DNA of 64,000 nucleotides, from contig OU342630.1 in the NCBI GenBank assembly GCA_910589415.1, positions 40,518,012 to 40,582,011 of the forward strand, read 5' to 3'. Position 1 is the stretch's first letter, and the number at the start of each line of letters is the position of its first letter. This document shows, piece by piece, positions 46,801 to 56,857 of this stretch. The notes under the pieces are model-generated. The model was not told the origin of the DNA. It was given only the letters and a program-made list of their open reading frames with translations, and did not search any database. Made by a program: the position numbers and the translations under genes. The DNA comes from Malachius bipustulatus (taxonomy: Eukaryota > Arthropoda > Insecta > Coleoptera > Melyridae).

Positions 46801-49800
46801 TTTGACCGCCATTTCGATTTAAAGTTTAGAAAAAGGACACCCTATATCTCGGTGACGAAGCCCAGGAACCCATTTTCGTTTTAAATTTACAGTATTTCTG
46901 AACATCCTCTACAACACCCTGTATTCCGTGTCCGCCATTTCGGGATCACCCTGTATAATAGATATGTACTTTCATGATAATTTGTTATACATACTCTCTA
47001 ACAATTCCAGATGATGCATTTTTTGAAGGATTCTTGATAAGATCAAAATGTAGGGTGGAGAAAGCTAAGGAGAAAATAGATCAGTATTATACCATGAAGA
47101 CAATATGGTCTGAAGTTTTTGAAAAGTTTGAGGATGTATTACCTACAAAAGTGAATGTGTAAGTGGCAAGTTGTTTATGGCTTTTTAATAATAATTTAAC
47201 CAACAAATTCATACTTTCCTTTCAGAGCTCCACTGGTAACATTTAAACTAACAAAAAACCGAGAGAGAATTTTTTTTATACAGCATTTTAAAGATAGTGA
47301 TGACGAACTTGATAGTATTTATTATTTCAAAGTTTTGTTTGGATATCTTGAAATTATCAACAAATACGATTACTCGACTGGATTGTATTTTGTAGCAGAT
47401 ATGGAAAATTTTACTATGAACTTAATGAAAAAATTACCACTAAGCTTACTTCAGAAATTCTGTGTTTCCCTTTCTGTATGTTAAGTAGATATATTTCAAT
47501 CAATTTTACAGTCTTTTGCTTTTGGTTTTCCTCTTTTGTCAATTGCTTTTCCTTATTTGTCAAATGATTTTCCTATTTTTCTATCTATCAACGATTGTAG
47601 TAATTGATTTATCAATAAATTTCCTTTTATGTCAAATCAGTTTCACTTTATGTCAATTGCTTTTCCTATTTACGTGCAATGACAGTATCATAAATATTGG
47701 ATATAAAAGGATATATTTGATTTAAAAGGAATCTTATTTGACAAAAGAGGAATTTCAATTGAAAAATCACGCACTGACGTTTGATAAATGAGAAAAGCAT
47801 TTGGCAAATTAGGGAAAGCAATTGACAAAAGATGAAAACCAAAAGAAAAAGACTGTAATACCTACGTTCATTGTTGTTTCATAGGAATTTTATACAAATC
47901 GTTTCCTGGGAATACATTACTGCAAGTCACCCCCTTGGATTAATTTTGTTGTAAATATCGTGAAACCTTTTTTGAAACCAAAGCTTCAAAATCGAGTAAG
48001 TATTAGCACATCTAACTTTCGGATTTTTTTTTAGACTTTTACAATAATTGCATGTTAGCATATATGATAGGAATAGTCAGCAGTTATACAGCAACATTAT
48101 TGCAGTAAGAAAATATGATTGAATCATTAATCATTGTAACATGATACATATTCCCCAAATTTCTAGATATATCTTCACCCTGATTATGAATCGTTAAGGA
48201 AATATTTTGATTTAGACGTGCTACCAACTTATATGGGAGGAAAATTAATGTCGCTTCAAGAAATGAGAGGTGAGAGTAAATAAGATAAGCAATCTATTTT
48301 TTTCTATTATTGTGATTTTCATAAATATACATTATCATGGTTATTAAAAAAACATATACTGTACCAATTATTATTATTATCGTCAGGGGTGATCGTTAAT
48401 AAATGATGAGCAATTATTCATGTTGTCTATTATAGGTTTTTCTCTGCAGTATTAAACTGTTACGTTTCAACTTCTATTATAGAAAGAAGGCTCTTTCTAC
48501 CTATAATATCCCTATGACAGATAGAGATCAGCTTCCGAACAGGTCGAATCTGACTTCCTAACCCTTTATACGGTACCCAGAGATGGCATAGCGGACTCCG
48601 GGATACCTAATCCTTATCTATACCCGAAAATTCGACCAGAAATGGCATAGCGGACTCCGGTCGAATTTCCCTTATCTACCTTGGAAAAACTCCAGTTGAA
48701 AACCCGAAAAGGGCAAAACAATCGTTTCACGCCAATTTCTAATCACAATTCTAATAAAACTCGACCAGAGATGGCATAGCGGACTCCGGTCGAATTTCCT
48801 TTACCTATCCCGGGAAATAATAATAATAATAATAATAATAAATGTGCTTTATTGACCATACGTAAGTATAATTTTACAACAAAATCATTATAATCCTGCA
48901 TGATCAATCTCAAGGTGAGGTTCAGCTTGGGATATATATCCTTTACTGCTCTGCCACCTAAACCTTGTGATCCTAACAACTCAATAGATATAAAGATTTC
49001 ACCTAATACTAACTTAACCTACCTAGCCTAATCTGCAATCAGTAAAATCAGTAAGATAACAAAAAGATAAAGACAAAATATAAAGTGAGTACAATTTCAT
49101 TTCCGCTCTGACTCCTCTTCCCCCCGCCACAAGCATCCGTCCTCCTATCCCCGACCCTGAATCCCATGACCCTACGAGTTTCCTATTGCTTGCAGTATAG
49201 GTATTCACGGACTGTTTCTTTAAACTTGCGAAGATTAAGTTGTTTGAACTTGATGGGTATGTCGTTATACATACAGGGTGAATTATAAAAAACGCCCCAA
49301 GCGATAACTCCGTTAATTTTGAAGATATGACAAAACTTTTCGAAACAAAGTGGCGTAGTTTATCATCATCTATATGTTGAGATAAACGCTCGATCAACAC
49401 AACTTCCTGTTTAACCGGAAGTAACATCAACTTCGGGTTTTTAAATAGAACACCCTGTAAAACTTTATATTTTTTAAATGTCTGAAGAAATCTAATACAG
49501 GTGGTTTTCCCCATTGGAATTTAGATTGAGCGGTTTATGAGTTATAAACAAGTGAAGATCGAAAATTTTCAACTTCAAAGCAGCGTAGAACTAGAACGGC
49601 TCAAGATATCTAAAAACGGTTTACATGTCCCTATCTTAACTTTTCACATAGTATCCTACTATGTGGTTTAAATTTTAATACAGGGTGATGAAAAAAAAAA
49701 AATCTGATAATTTTCATCACCCTGTATTAAAATTTAAACCACATAGTAGGATACTATGTGAAAAGTTAAGATAGGAACATGTAAACCGTTTTTAGATATC

Positions 49801-52800
49801 TTGAGCCGTTCTAGTTCTACACTGCTTTGAAGTTGAAAATTTTCGATCTTCACTTGTTTATAACTCATAAACCGCTCAATCTAAATTCCAATGGGGAAAA
49901 CCACCTGTATTAGATTTCTTCAGACATTTAAAAAATATAAAGTTTTACAGGGTGTTCTATTTAAAAATCCGAAGTTGATGTTACTTCCGGTTAAACAGGA
50001 AATTGTGTTGATCGAGCGTTTATCTCAACGTATAGATGATGATAAACTACGCCACTTTGTTTCGAAAAGTTTTGTCATATCTTCAAAATTAACGGAGTTA
50101 TCGCTTGGAGCGTTTTTTAAAATTCACCCTGTATAACAGATTTGGTAAGTGAATGATCTTTTAAAAATAGTTTTCTTATACCTAGGTGGAGAAATCAGGC
50201 CTCTAAATCTGGTTCCTATATTGTGCACGTCAGTCCTGAAAGTGATTTTATTATAAAGATATGGGGGTGTTTTGTACATCAATATTTTTTGGAACAGACA
50301 TACGCTCTGTAACACCCTCCTATTATGCATTGTTAGCCACCTTACTTCTTTTAATTTATGAGAAATATGTTGATATTTTCTAATTCCAAAGACAAATCTC
50401 AAACATGCGTTTTGAATTTTCTGTATTCTCTCCCTTGTTATGACATCTATTGCTGCATGATAAACGGGGGATGCATAATTGAATTGTGATAGGACAAAAG
50501 TTTCGCAGAGTCGTTTCTTTGTACAGGTATCCAGAATTGATCTAAGTGGGTAAAGTTTTTTAAGGTGGTAGTAGGCTCTGGATATATACAGGGTGAATTA
50601 TAAAAAACGCCCCAAGCGATAACTCCGTTAATTTTGAAGATATAACAAAACTTTTTGAAACAAAGTGGCGTAGTTTATCATCATCTATATGTTGAGATAA
50701 ACGTCCGATCAACACAACTTCCTGTTTAACCGGAAGTAACATCAACTTCGGGTTTTTAAATAGAACACCCTGTAACACTTTATATTTTTTAAATGTCTGA
50801 AGAAATCTAATACAGGTGGTTATCACCATTGGAATTTAGATTGAGCGGTTTATGAGTTATAAACAAGTGAAGATCGAAAATTTTCAACTTCAAAGCAGTG
50901 TAGAACTAGAACGGCTCAAGATATCTAAAAACAGTTTGCATGTCCCTATCCTAACTTTTCATGTTTTATCCCACTATGTAGAGTAAATTTTAATACAGGG
51001 TGATGAAAATTATCCGATTTTTCATCACCCTGTATTAAAATTTAAACCACATAGTAGGATACTATGTCAAAAGTTAAGATAAGGACATGTAAACCGTTTT
51101 TAGATATCTTGAGCCGTTCTAGTTCTACACTGCTTTGAAGTTGAAAATTTTCGATCTTCACTTGTTTATAACTCATAAACCGCTCAATCTAAATTCCAAT
51201 GGTGAAAACCACCTGTATTAGATTTCTTCAGACATTTAAAAAATATAAAGTTTTACAGGGTGTTCTATTTAAAAACCCGAAGTTGATGTTACTTCCGGTT
51301 AAACAGAAAGTTGTGTTGATCGATCGTTTATCTCAACATATAGATGATGATAAACTACGCCACTTTGTTCCAAAAAGTTTTGTCATATCTTCAAAATTAA
51401 CGGAGTTATCGCTTGGGGCGTTTTTTATAATTCACCCTGTATGTAGAAATTTGTTCTCTGTATCTAAATGTGTTGTCTATAGTCAGTCCTAGGCTTTTAA
51501 CCTTAGTCACTATTGGAATCTTTATATCGTCAATTCGAATGTCCAGGCAGTTAACTAGATTCGCACAGGTTCGTCCGTTTCCTAAAATTGCTTGAGATTT
51601 ATCGGGATTGATTTTTAATGACAGTTGTTTGGAGGCCTCGTAAATTAACTTTAAGTTAGAGTTGACAACCCGAGCAGCCTCTCTCCACTCCGATGGTCTA
51701 AATTTGTAATATATCTGCGCGTCGTCAGCATATGCATGTATGGAACAACCTCTGACATTCCTGATCAAGACAGATGTATAAATGGAATACAGCAATGGTG
51801 AGAGACAAGAGCCCTGTGGGACACCTCGTGTGACCGGCAGTCTAGCTGACAGACTGCCTCCAAGAGACACACTTTGACTCCTGGATGTAAGAAAATTACT
51901 CACCAGATCTACTGCGCGTTTGCTAAGACCTATGTACTTTAAAACTTCAGCCAAAGTTTGATGGTTAACCGTGTCAAATGCTTTACTATAGTCCAAAAGG
52001 ATGAGTATGGACACAAAGCCAGAATCAATCGCAGCAAGTAGATCATCTGTAACCCCTAGAAGTGCTGTTGTGCAGCTAAAACCAGATCTGAATCCAGATT
52101 GATTGTCGGGTAATTGATCATTTTTATCGAGAAAGTTGCTTAATTGCGAATACATAATCTTCTCGAATATTTTGGAACAAGCTGGCAAGATACTAATAGG
52201 TCTTAAGTCCCTAAATTCTGCGGGAGATGCTTTTTTTGGTAGCGGTGTCACTATAGCTTGCTTCCAATCCCTTGGAAAGTAATTGGTTTCAATGCAACAA
52301 TTTATAATATGTGTGATGTATGGAACTATCACTGGAGAGCAGATTTTTAACATTTCCATGTTTATTCCATCACTGCCTACAGCATTAGATTTTATTTTGT
52401 TGATGATATTTGGTGGTAATAAATCACCCTCAGTTGTAGATTAGAGTAGGCCAAATTGAAGCAGAGCTGTCAGGTGTAATACCTGTTCATCAAATAACAG
52501 GAAAAACAATAACCGAAATAAGTCTCGGAATATCAATTGCTATTCAGCAAATAGGAATTCAAAGCAACCAAAAACAAATTAGTCCCGAGTATGTGAAAAG
52601 CCAATCAAAATCAATCAAACCAAAACTCCTTTAGCACATCATACGAATGTCAACTCCAATCAAAATTTAAAAACAAACTCCGCAGAAAATTGCTATAAAA
52701 ATGTTATTGCCAGCCTGGACTGAGTTATCTGCTTTCTAAACAGGTGTTAGGGGTAAAAACCTTGCACGGTGAAATCGATGGTTGGTCTCGATTATAAAAC

Positions 52801-55800
52801 CCACCGGCTCCAATATAGGTATTCGTAAAAATTCCAGCATTCAATTATTACCCAGGCAAGCCTACGGAAACCCTGAGGGATAATTCTAGAATAGCGGCCT
52901 AGTTTGGCCAGTTGGTCATGACATTTAAAATAGCAAAACAAAACTGCGAATTGCAGAAAACGTCGTATTCGAAATGATAAGGTATATTGACTCATCGCCT
53001 TACGAGGCCAGGTAGAACAAAAAGGTAGCCGCAGGGCAAATAGGTATTGACGGTCCAAAAGTGGCCAAATAAAGGTAGCCCAGTGAGGCAAAACGACGAT
53101 ACAACGACGAGTATGACGTCAATTCAGGAAAACCGCTTCACAAAAGAAAAAAGCAGTTGGAAAGACATTCGTATAACGTTCAAAGAGGAGGTAGAAATCA
53201 AACAAACATGGCAACACTGCTCTCGACGTCCAAGTCAAGCTAGAAACTCGACCGACAAACAAGTGGTCATAAAAGTAGAGTGGAGTGCCTGTAGATTGGG
53301 GTAAAGCCCACAACAATAAATGCTCATAAAAATCCCCAAACGAAAGGAAGAGCGAGTCAACGAGCAAGGAAGAGCGAGTCAACGAGTAAAGCTCATTAAA
53401 GCACAAAATGAGGATTCAAAAATTATTGAATACGTAAACAGACAGACATTTCCGCCATATCCCGGATAGTCTGAAACCAAAGTGTTTGTATTCTTTAATT
53501 AATTCGAGCTGTTGCTTGAAATGAAATTAAAGAAGCCAGAAAAAGGAAACTGGGCAAAGAAAATCGTTGAATAGGTCAACAGACAGACATTTCCGCCATA
53601 TCCCGGATAATCTGTAACCAACATGGTTGTAGTCTTTAATTAATTCAAGCTGTTGCTTGAAATGAAATCAAAGAAACCAGAAAAAGGAAATTAGGCAAAG
53701 AAAATCGTTAGATAGGTAAACAGACAGAAATTTCCGCCATATCCCGGATAGTCTGTAACCAACATGGTGTTTAATTAATTCAAGCTGATGCTTGGAATGA
53801 AATCAAAGAAATTAAACAAAATGAAATAATAAGAAAGCACAGGAGTGCAAAAGAGTGGTTTCTGAAATAGATAGAAGTTTGAAAGATATATGAAATATAT
53901 CTATCTTTGCTTTCCACTTTTTTATGCTCTCTATGCAAAAAGGGATTCATCATTCGCTTTCCATTGTTTTGTACTCTCTATGCAAAATCACAGCCCATCT
54001 CGCCCTTCACCATTTCACGCTCTTGAAAACGAATTCTCTCGCTCATCATTCGCTTTTAGACATCTGATAGGAAGTCCACCGTTAACAACAAGTCTCAGTT
54101 AATTTTCCCACTTTTCCGGAAAGAAATCCCAATCAACCGAGATACAATGAGTCACAATAGGTTCTTTTGCGCATCCGTTTCGGCCATACTAATCATGGCA
54201 TACCTCAATCAACGAGCAGGGGTGACAACGGTGAACACAACGAAAGAAATCACAGCGGTCCTATTAGGGGGAAACCCAGAGGTAAATAGACGATCACAGT
54301 GGCTTTTCGCGAAAGACGAACGGGCCCGGGTCCCTATAGTTACACGGTTTACATGTTCCTATCTTAACTTTTGACATAGTATCCTACTATGTGGTTTAAA
54401 TTTTAATACAGGGTGATGAAAAATCGGATAATTTTCATTACCCTGTATTAAAATTTACTCCACTAAGGCCCGTATTCATCAATAAATATAACCCCTGGGG
54501 TTATATTTTGGAACGTGTCATTGGTTTAAACTTCGTAGCGTTCGTAGGCTTTGAGCATTAGACCAATCAGCTGTCAGGAAATTCAAAATATAACCCCAGA
54601 GTTATATTTTGAAGTTTGATGAATACGGACATAAGGCCCGTATTCATCAATAAATATAACCCCTGGGGTTATATTTTGGAACATGTCATTGGTTCAAAAT
54701 TCGTAGCGTTCGTAGGGATTGAGCATTAGACCAATCAGCTGTCAGAAAATTCAAAATTTAACCCCAGGGTTATATTTTGAAGTTTGATGAATACGGACAA
54801 TAGTGGGATGAAACATGAAAAGTTAGAATAGGGACATGTAAACCGTTTTTAGATATCTTGAGCCTTTCTAGTTCTAGACTGCTTTGAAGTTGAAAATTTT
54901 CGATTTTCACTTGTTTATAATTCATAACCGCTCAATCTATTCCAATGGTGAAAACCACCTGTATTAGATTTCTTCAGACATTAAAAAAATATTAAGTTTT
55001 ACAGGGTGTTCCCGTTAAAATAACGAAGTAGGTACGGACATCTTGAAAATATTTTCATTGAATTTCTCGTGATCACTTATGTCTGGAAATTTTTTATTTT
55101 GAGGTTATAGGCCCATTAGTTTCCGAGATGTAGCCGCTTACCTACCTTAATGAAACACCCTGTATAACTCGAAAAATCTATACGATAAAACTACAACATC
55201 ATTTTTTTCGGAAATAACGAAACTTTATTTTTCCTAATAAGTATTTTTTTTGATATTCCCAACGATTAACGAGTCATTAGTAAAAAAAGACTTTTTTTCA
55301 CCAAAGGGATAGTCTTTTTTGGGAGGACTCGCTCCATCCCTAGAACTAATTTTTGTGGATTTATGTTCTAGTACCTTTTCATTAACAATTATTATTGAAG
55401 GAAAATCTTAGATAAGATTTTTATGAACTTTTGGTACTTTTTTTTTAGTACTTTTTTTTACCGACTGGACTATGTATTTAAATATATTCGGAAAATAATT
55501 TAGATTTTTATTTTTTATTGTTATGCATTAGGATCAACCTAATAAATATTAGGTAGCTCAATAAGTACATTTTAGGGACCTACACTACTTAATCGTTTTT
55601 TTTTTAAATCTCTTTTCAATTAATATTTTAATTCGAAAAACAACGTTTCACCGCAGATTCCTTGGTTAAAAATATGCTGATTTACCCGCAATTCTATATA
55701 TTTAAAATGGTCCCCTTTTCAATATACATCCCTTTAAATATGGTCGACTGAATACACATTTTCCAAAATAAGTAAAAAATGAATTAAATACAAAACTTTT

Positions 55801-56564
55801 GTTTTAACGCCTACTACGAGATTATTCTAAAATGTTAATAAAATATGTATGAATAAAATCGTTTTTTTCGAACTAAAAATTATTTTTTTAATTAAATTGA
55901 CATTTTCTCTCATTCATTTTCATGTTTCGGGAAAACCATGTACTCACCAAACTTTTATAGGAGGCCAAAAATTTTAGCAATACTTAAGCCTTTGGATAAA
56001 AAATACGGAATCAAATTTAAGGGCTGAGAACGGTTTTTTTTTTAGACACTTTTTGGATAATTTCGGTTGAATCGTAATATTTCTTACGTTAATTAGCGAT
56101 ACCCTGTATAGCTACTAATAATAAATTAACATAATATTTATTAAATTATTGAAATAACACTAAGCCATATATTATTACTTATATTAGTAATTAATTTATT
56201 TTTATTGCTTAATTTTTACTTAAACATGAATAATTAATTATTACTCTAATGAATCATTGAAAAATGTTGCTAGGTATTGATAATATTTTTTATTTACACG
56301 ACGAAAAAATATTAATGTGTATAACTGCTTGCTTATAAATAAGCTCGTAATTAACTGAATAAGTCATTTCGTCACGCTGCGTAAGTGCAATTTTCCATTC
56401 CTTTATTTTCAGAAAAATGGGATGAAGTCTTCTTATCAAATAGGGAGTTCTTGGCAAGTATTCCTAAACTGAAATCTGATGAAACGCAAAGAGTAGGGGA
56501 ATGCAAATATGACGTAAACACATTTGGCGTTCATGGAACATTTAAGAAGCTGAATCTAGATTAA
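40702..56564 (+). CDS. CRAL-TRIO domain lipid-transfer protein (alpha-tocopherol transfer protein-like)
   Basis: Complete six-exon gene: 40702-40843, 47011-47158, 47226-47475, 47885-47995, 48167-48269 and 56413-56564. It encodes 301 residues, the usual size of insect alpha-TTP/CRALBP-like proteins. All introns are GT-AG and the joined frame is open. Residues about 20-85 form the CRAL-TRIO N-terminal helical domain (WLKQQRHLP, then FFEGFLIRSKCRVEKAKEKI). Residues about 96-255 form the lipid-binding domain, with GLYFVADMENFT, FLGIHYCKSPPWINFVVNIV, KPFLKPKLQNR and VLPTYMGGKL (family consensus LP.EYGG). The C-terminus FGVHGTFKKLNLD is also typical. Such cytosolic proteins bind small hydrophobic ligands (retinoid, tocopherol, phosphoinositide); the ligand is unknown. 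The gene lies wholly inside an intron of the oppositely oriented glutamate receptor gene. Confidence 0.92.
41210..41345. repeat. Short foldback repeat, about 136 bp
   Basis: The arms GGCTATTAATACGC and TGATGGTTAAGA (41238-41272) are mirrored by TCTTAACCATCA and GCGTATTAATAGCC (41290-41322). Outer parts (GCAACGAGC against GCGAGTTCC) also match loosely. Could form a long hairpin; probably a small non-autonomous transposon. Confidence 0.7.
42135..43525. mobile_element. Old, diverged foldback element
   Basis: Left arm landmarks (GTCCACTAAGTACC at 42136, ACGGAGATTTAGAGCCCC, GACGTCGTTAGGAAATTCAG, GTTTGACAGGTGTCATTT) recur in inverse order on the right (AAATGACACCTGTCAAAAC at 43264, GACTTCCCTGACGACGTC, GGTTGTGTATCTCCGTTTAA). 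Identity is moderate, so this is older than the other foldbacks here. Confidence 0.7.
43560..45240 (-). pseudogene. Jockey-type non-LTR retrotransposon remnant
   Basis: Minus-strand pieces in changing frames, in the right order: LTLDELKEALADKNVLDP (end of the endonuclease-RT linker), YNRIWHKYELPLAWYESHIV, PINQINSYRPISLTC, LDNGIRQGSTISATLF, CCLYADDLIYIKIKNP (catalytic YADD present) and, near 43600-43850, FAIIGKLPFHLRAKLLSLNC. Several stops and frameshifts make it non-functional. It sits antisense to the CRAL-TRIO gene in intron 1. Confidence 0.8.
46326..46953. mobile_element. Foldback MITE, 628 bp, next to exon 2
   Basis: 28-bp terminal inverted repeats CAGGGTGATCCCGAAATGGC and GCCATTTCGGGATCACCCTG, flanked by TA. 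The interior is only partly palindromic. The right end lies 57 bp before exon 2, so it has brought new sequence close to the branch-point region. Confidence 0.85.
47011..47158 (+). CDS. CRAL-TRIO gene exon 2
   Basis: Acceptor AACAATTCCAG, donor AATGT|GTAAGT. Encodes residues 48-96 (DDAFFEGFLIRSKC, AKEKIDQYYTMKTIW), the N-terminal helical domain that precedes the lipid-binding fold. Enters in phase 1 and leaves in phase 2. Confidence 0.92.
47226..47475 (+). CDS. CRAL-TRIO gene exon 3
   Basis: Acceptor CTTTCAG, donor CTTTCT|GTATGT. Residues 97-180: APLVTFKLTKNRERIFFIQH begins the CRAL-TRIO domain, and YSTGLYFVADMENFTM is the conserved strand with D-x-x-x-F/x-T. Leaves in phase 0. Confidence 0.92.
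47509..47855. mobile_element. MITE making up most of CRAL-TRIO intron 3
   Basis: 347 bp bounded by CAGTCTTTTGCTTTTGGTTT and AAACCAAAAGAAAAAGACTG (inverse match), with TA on both sides. Inside, CAATTGCTTTTCC-type motifs repeat with TTTGTCAA in inverted arms. The intron (47476-47884) is 409 bp, so without this element and one TA it would be 60 bp. Confidence 0.85.
47885..47995 (+). CDS. CRAL-TRIO gene exon 4
   Basis: Acceptor TTGTTTCATAG, donor AATCGA|GTAAGT. 37 codons in phase 0, EFYTNRFLGIHYCKSPPWIN to KPFLKPKLQNR, the core helix-strand region lining the lipid pocket. Confidence 0.92.
48167..48269 (+). CDS. CRAL-TRIO gene exon 5
   Basis: Acceptor AAATTTCTAG, donor AGAG|GTGAGA. Residues 218-251: IYLHPDYESLRKYFDLDV and LPTYMGGKLMSLQEMR. 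The LP..(Y/M)GG turn is a family hallmark. Leaves in phase 1. Confidence 0.92.
48570..48810. repeat. Three short dispersed repeats
   Basis: GATGGCATAGCGGACTCCGG recurs near 48582, 48642 and 48771, twice with the flanking TCGACCAGA and TCGAATTTCC. Irregular spacing (about 60 and 129 bp). Function unknown. Confidence 0.75.
49274..50131. mobile_element. Foldback element, 858 bp (copy 1)
   Basis: Near-perfect palindrome with CAGGGTGAATTATAAAAAAC at the left and its inverse at the right, TA on both sides. Internal CACCCTG/CAGGGTG motifs recur at 49451, 49681, 49718 and 49948, so each arm is itself bounded by element-like ends. Coding ORFs inside are just readings of the arms. Same family as the mariner at 35526-37731 by its terminal ~180 bp. 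Confidence 0.9.
50589..51439. mobile_element. Foldback element, 851 bp (copy 2)
   Basis: Very similar to copy 1, same ends and internal motifs, TA on both sides. Inserted in the same reverse transcriptase gene 457 bp from copy 1. The palindrome centre is at about 51012 (ATGAAAATTATCCGATTTTTCAT). Confidence 0.9.
53425..53825. repeat. About 140-bp minisatellite, nearly 3 units
   Basis: ACAGACAGACATTTCCGCCA recurs at 53438 and 53578 and, slightly changed, at 53718. Units share CATATCCCGGATA, TCTTTAATTAATTC and GCTGTTGCTTGAAATGAAAT. The last unit has a short deletion. Confidence 0.88.
54238..54344 (-). repeat. Inverted copy of the 29280-29385 sequence
   Basis: The minus strand shares GGACCCGGG, CTTTCGCGAAAA, TGATCGTCTATTTACCTCTG and TAATAGGACCG with 29290-29370, with about 15 scattered differences. 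Two copies of one retroelement-like family 25 kb apart. Confidence 0.8.
54467..54631. mobile_element. Small MITE, copy 1 (165 bp)
   Basis: Ends GGCCCGTATTCATCAA and TTTGATGAATACGGACA, flanked by TAA on both sides (3-bp target as in PIF/Harbinger). Contains the palindrome TAACCCCTGGGGTTA. Confidence 0.75.
54635..54800. mobile_element. Small MITE, copy 2 (166 bp), in tandem with copy 1
   Basis: Same ends and length as the preceding copy, sharing the TAA between them. About 94 percent similar by eye. Tandem MITEs sharing one target site suggest insertion of one beside the other or local duplication. Confidence 0.75.
55006..55162. repeat. CAGGGTG-bounded block
   Basis: CAGGGTGTTCCCGTTAAAAT at 55003-55022 and the inverted CTTAATGAAACACCCTG ending at 55162 bound about 155 bp. 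Probably a small non-autonomous element, or an arm-end variant of the foldbacks. Confidence 0.5.
56413..56564 (+). CDS. CRAL-TRIO gene exon 6 (last)
   Basis: Acceptor TTTATTTTCAG. Residues 252-301, KWDEVFLSNREFLASIPKLK to FGVHGTFKKLNLD, then TAA at 56562-56564. The FG..G(S/T)F.KL..D ending is the family's usual C-terminus. Confidence 0.93.
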
Positions 56565-56693
56565 TAAAAAAAAAATAATTTTACACTTTGATGAAATTAG
56601 TTACATACTACTATAATGTTAAGTTAGATCTAAGGAGATGGGGTGTAACATTAAAACTGTAGAATAATGCAAGAAATCATAATTTTTTCTGTG

Positions 56694-56699
56694 AATAAA
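56694..56699 (+). terminator. Poly(A) signal of the CRAL-TRIO gene
   Basis: AATAAA 130 bp after the stop codon, in a T-rich context (TGTGAATAAATCTG). The only canonical signal close to the stop apart from the AATAAAAA directly after it at 56563. Confidence 0.7.
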
Positions 56700-56857
56700 T
56701 CTGTAAAACTTTAGCTGTATTTTTTTTAAAATAATTTATTGATTGATACAGTGTGTTTCACCAGAAAATCGACATGACTTAAGGGTAGATGTAGATTTTC
56801 AAGGCGATTCAGGATCTGATTTTGAAATTTTTCTGAACCCTTTGCTTCAATATTATA

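Larger units (their letters stand above)
40844..47010 (+). other. CRAL-TRIO intron 1 (6.2 kb)
   Basis: Filled mainly with mobile elements: an inverted repeat at 41210-41345, an old foldback at 42135-43525, a dead non-LTR element at 43560-45240 and a foldback MITE at 46326-46953 ending only 57 bp before exon 2. The rest is AT-rich with nothing recognised. Confidence 0.8.
48816..52442 (-). pseudogene. CR1/jockey-like non-LTR retrotransposon interrupted by two foldbacks
   Basis: Minus strand from 52442 (5'-truncated) to a tail ending AATAAAGCACATTTATT plus (ATT)n at 48816-48841. The main frame (51406-52359) has VTPLPKKASPAEFRDLRPIS, DYSKAFDTVNH, RGVPQGSCLSPLLYSIY and HAYADDAQIYY, i.e. the full catalytic core. 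The frame stops being its own at 51439, where a foldback is inserted, resumes at 50588 (ISRAYYHLKKLYPL), runs to 50132 where the second foldback lies, and resumes at 49273 (YNDIPIKFKQLNLRKFKETV). Both breaks fall at TA, and deleting one foldback plus one TA keeps the frame each time. Otherwise the coding sequence is well preserved. Confidence 0.9.
52443..54344. mobile_element. Unclassified retroelement-like block
   Basis: Starts where the non-LTR element is truncated and ends inside a foldback arm. Contains an unplaced coding-like stretch near 52455-52610 (VIPVHQITGKTITEISLGIS), a 140-bp minisatellite, a small ORF 54147-54374, and at 54238-54344 an inverted copy of 29280-29385. No known domain was identified. 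Confidence 0.4.
54345..55010. mobile_element. Broken foldback arms related to 49274/50589, with inserted MITEs
   Basis: 54345-54466 (CATGTTCCTATCTTAACTTT, then ACAGGGTGATGAAAAATCGG) and 54801-55010 (AAACCGTTTTTAGATATCTT, CCACCTGTATTAGATTTC) are pieces of the same arms. They are separated by two small MITEs in tandem. Confidence 0.75.
48270..56412 (+). other. CRAL-TRIO intron 5 (8.1 kb)
   Basis: Holds a non-LTR element (48816-52442, antisense), two foldbacks inserted in it, an unclassified retroelement-like block with tandem repeats (52443-54344), MITE remnants and two tandem small MITEs (54345-55010), another CAGGGTG-bounded block (55006-55162) and AT-rich DNA to the acceptor. No further coding exon seen. 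Confidence 0.8.

Noticed and set aside
49023..51492. ORFs such as those at 49023-49514, 49891-50136, 50560-50829 and 51199-51492
   Set aside because: They are readings of the palindromic foldback arms, which explains why nearly the same peptide appears on both strands.
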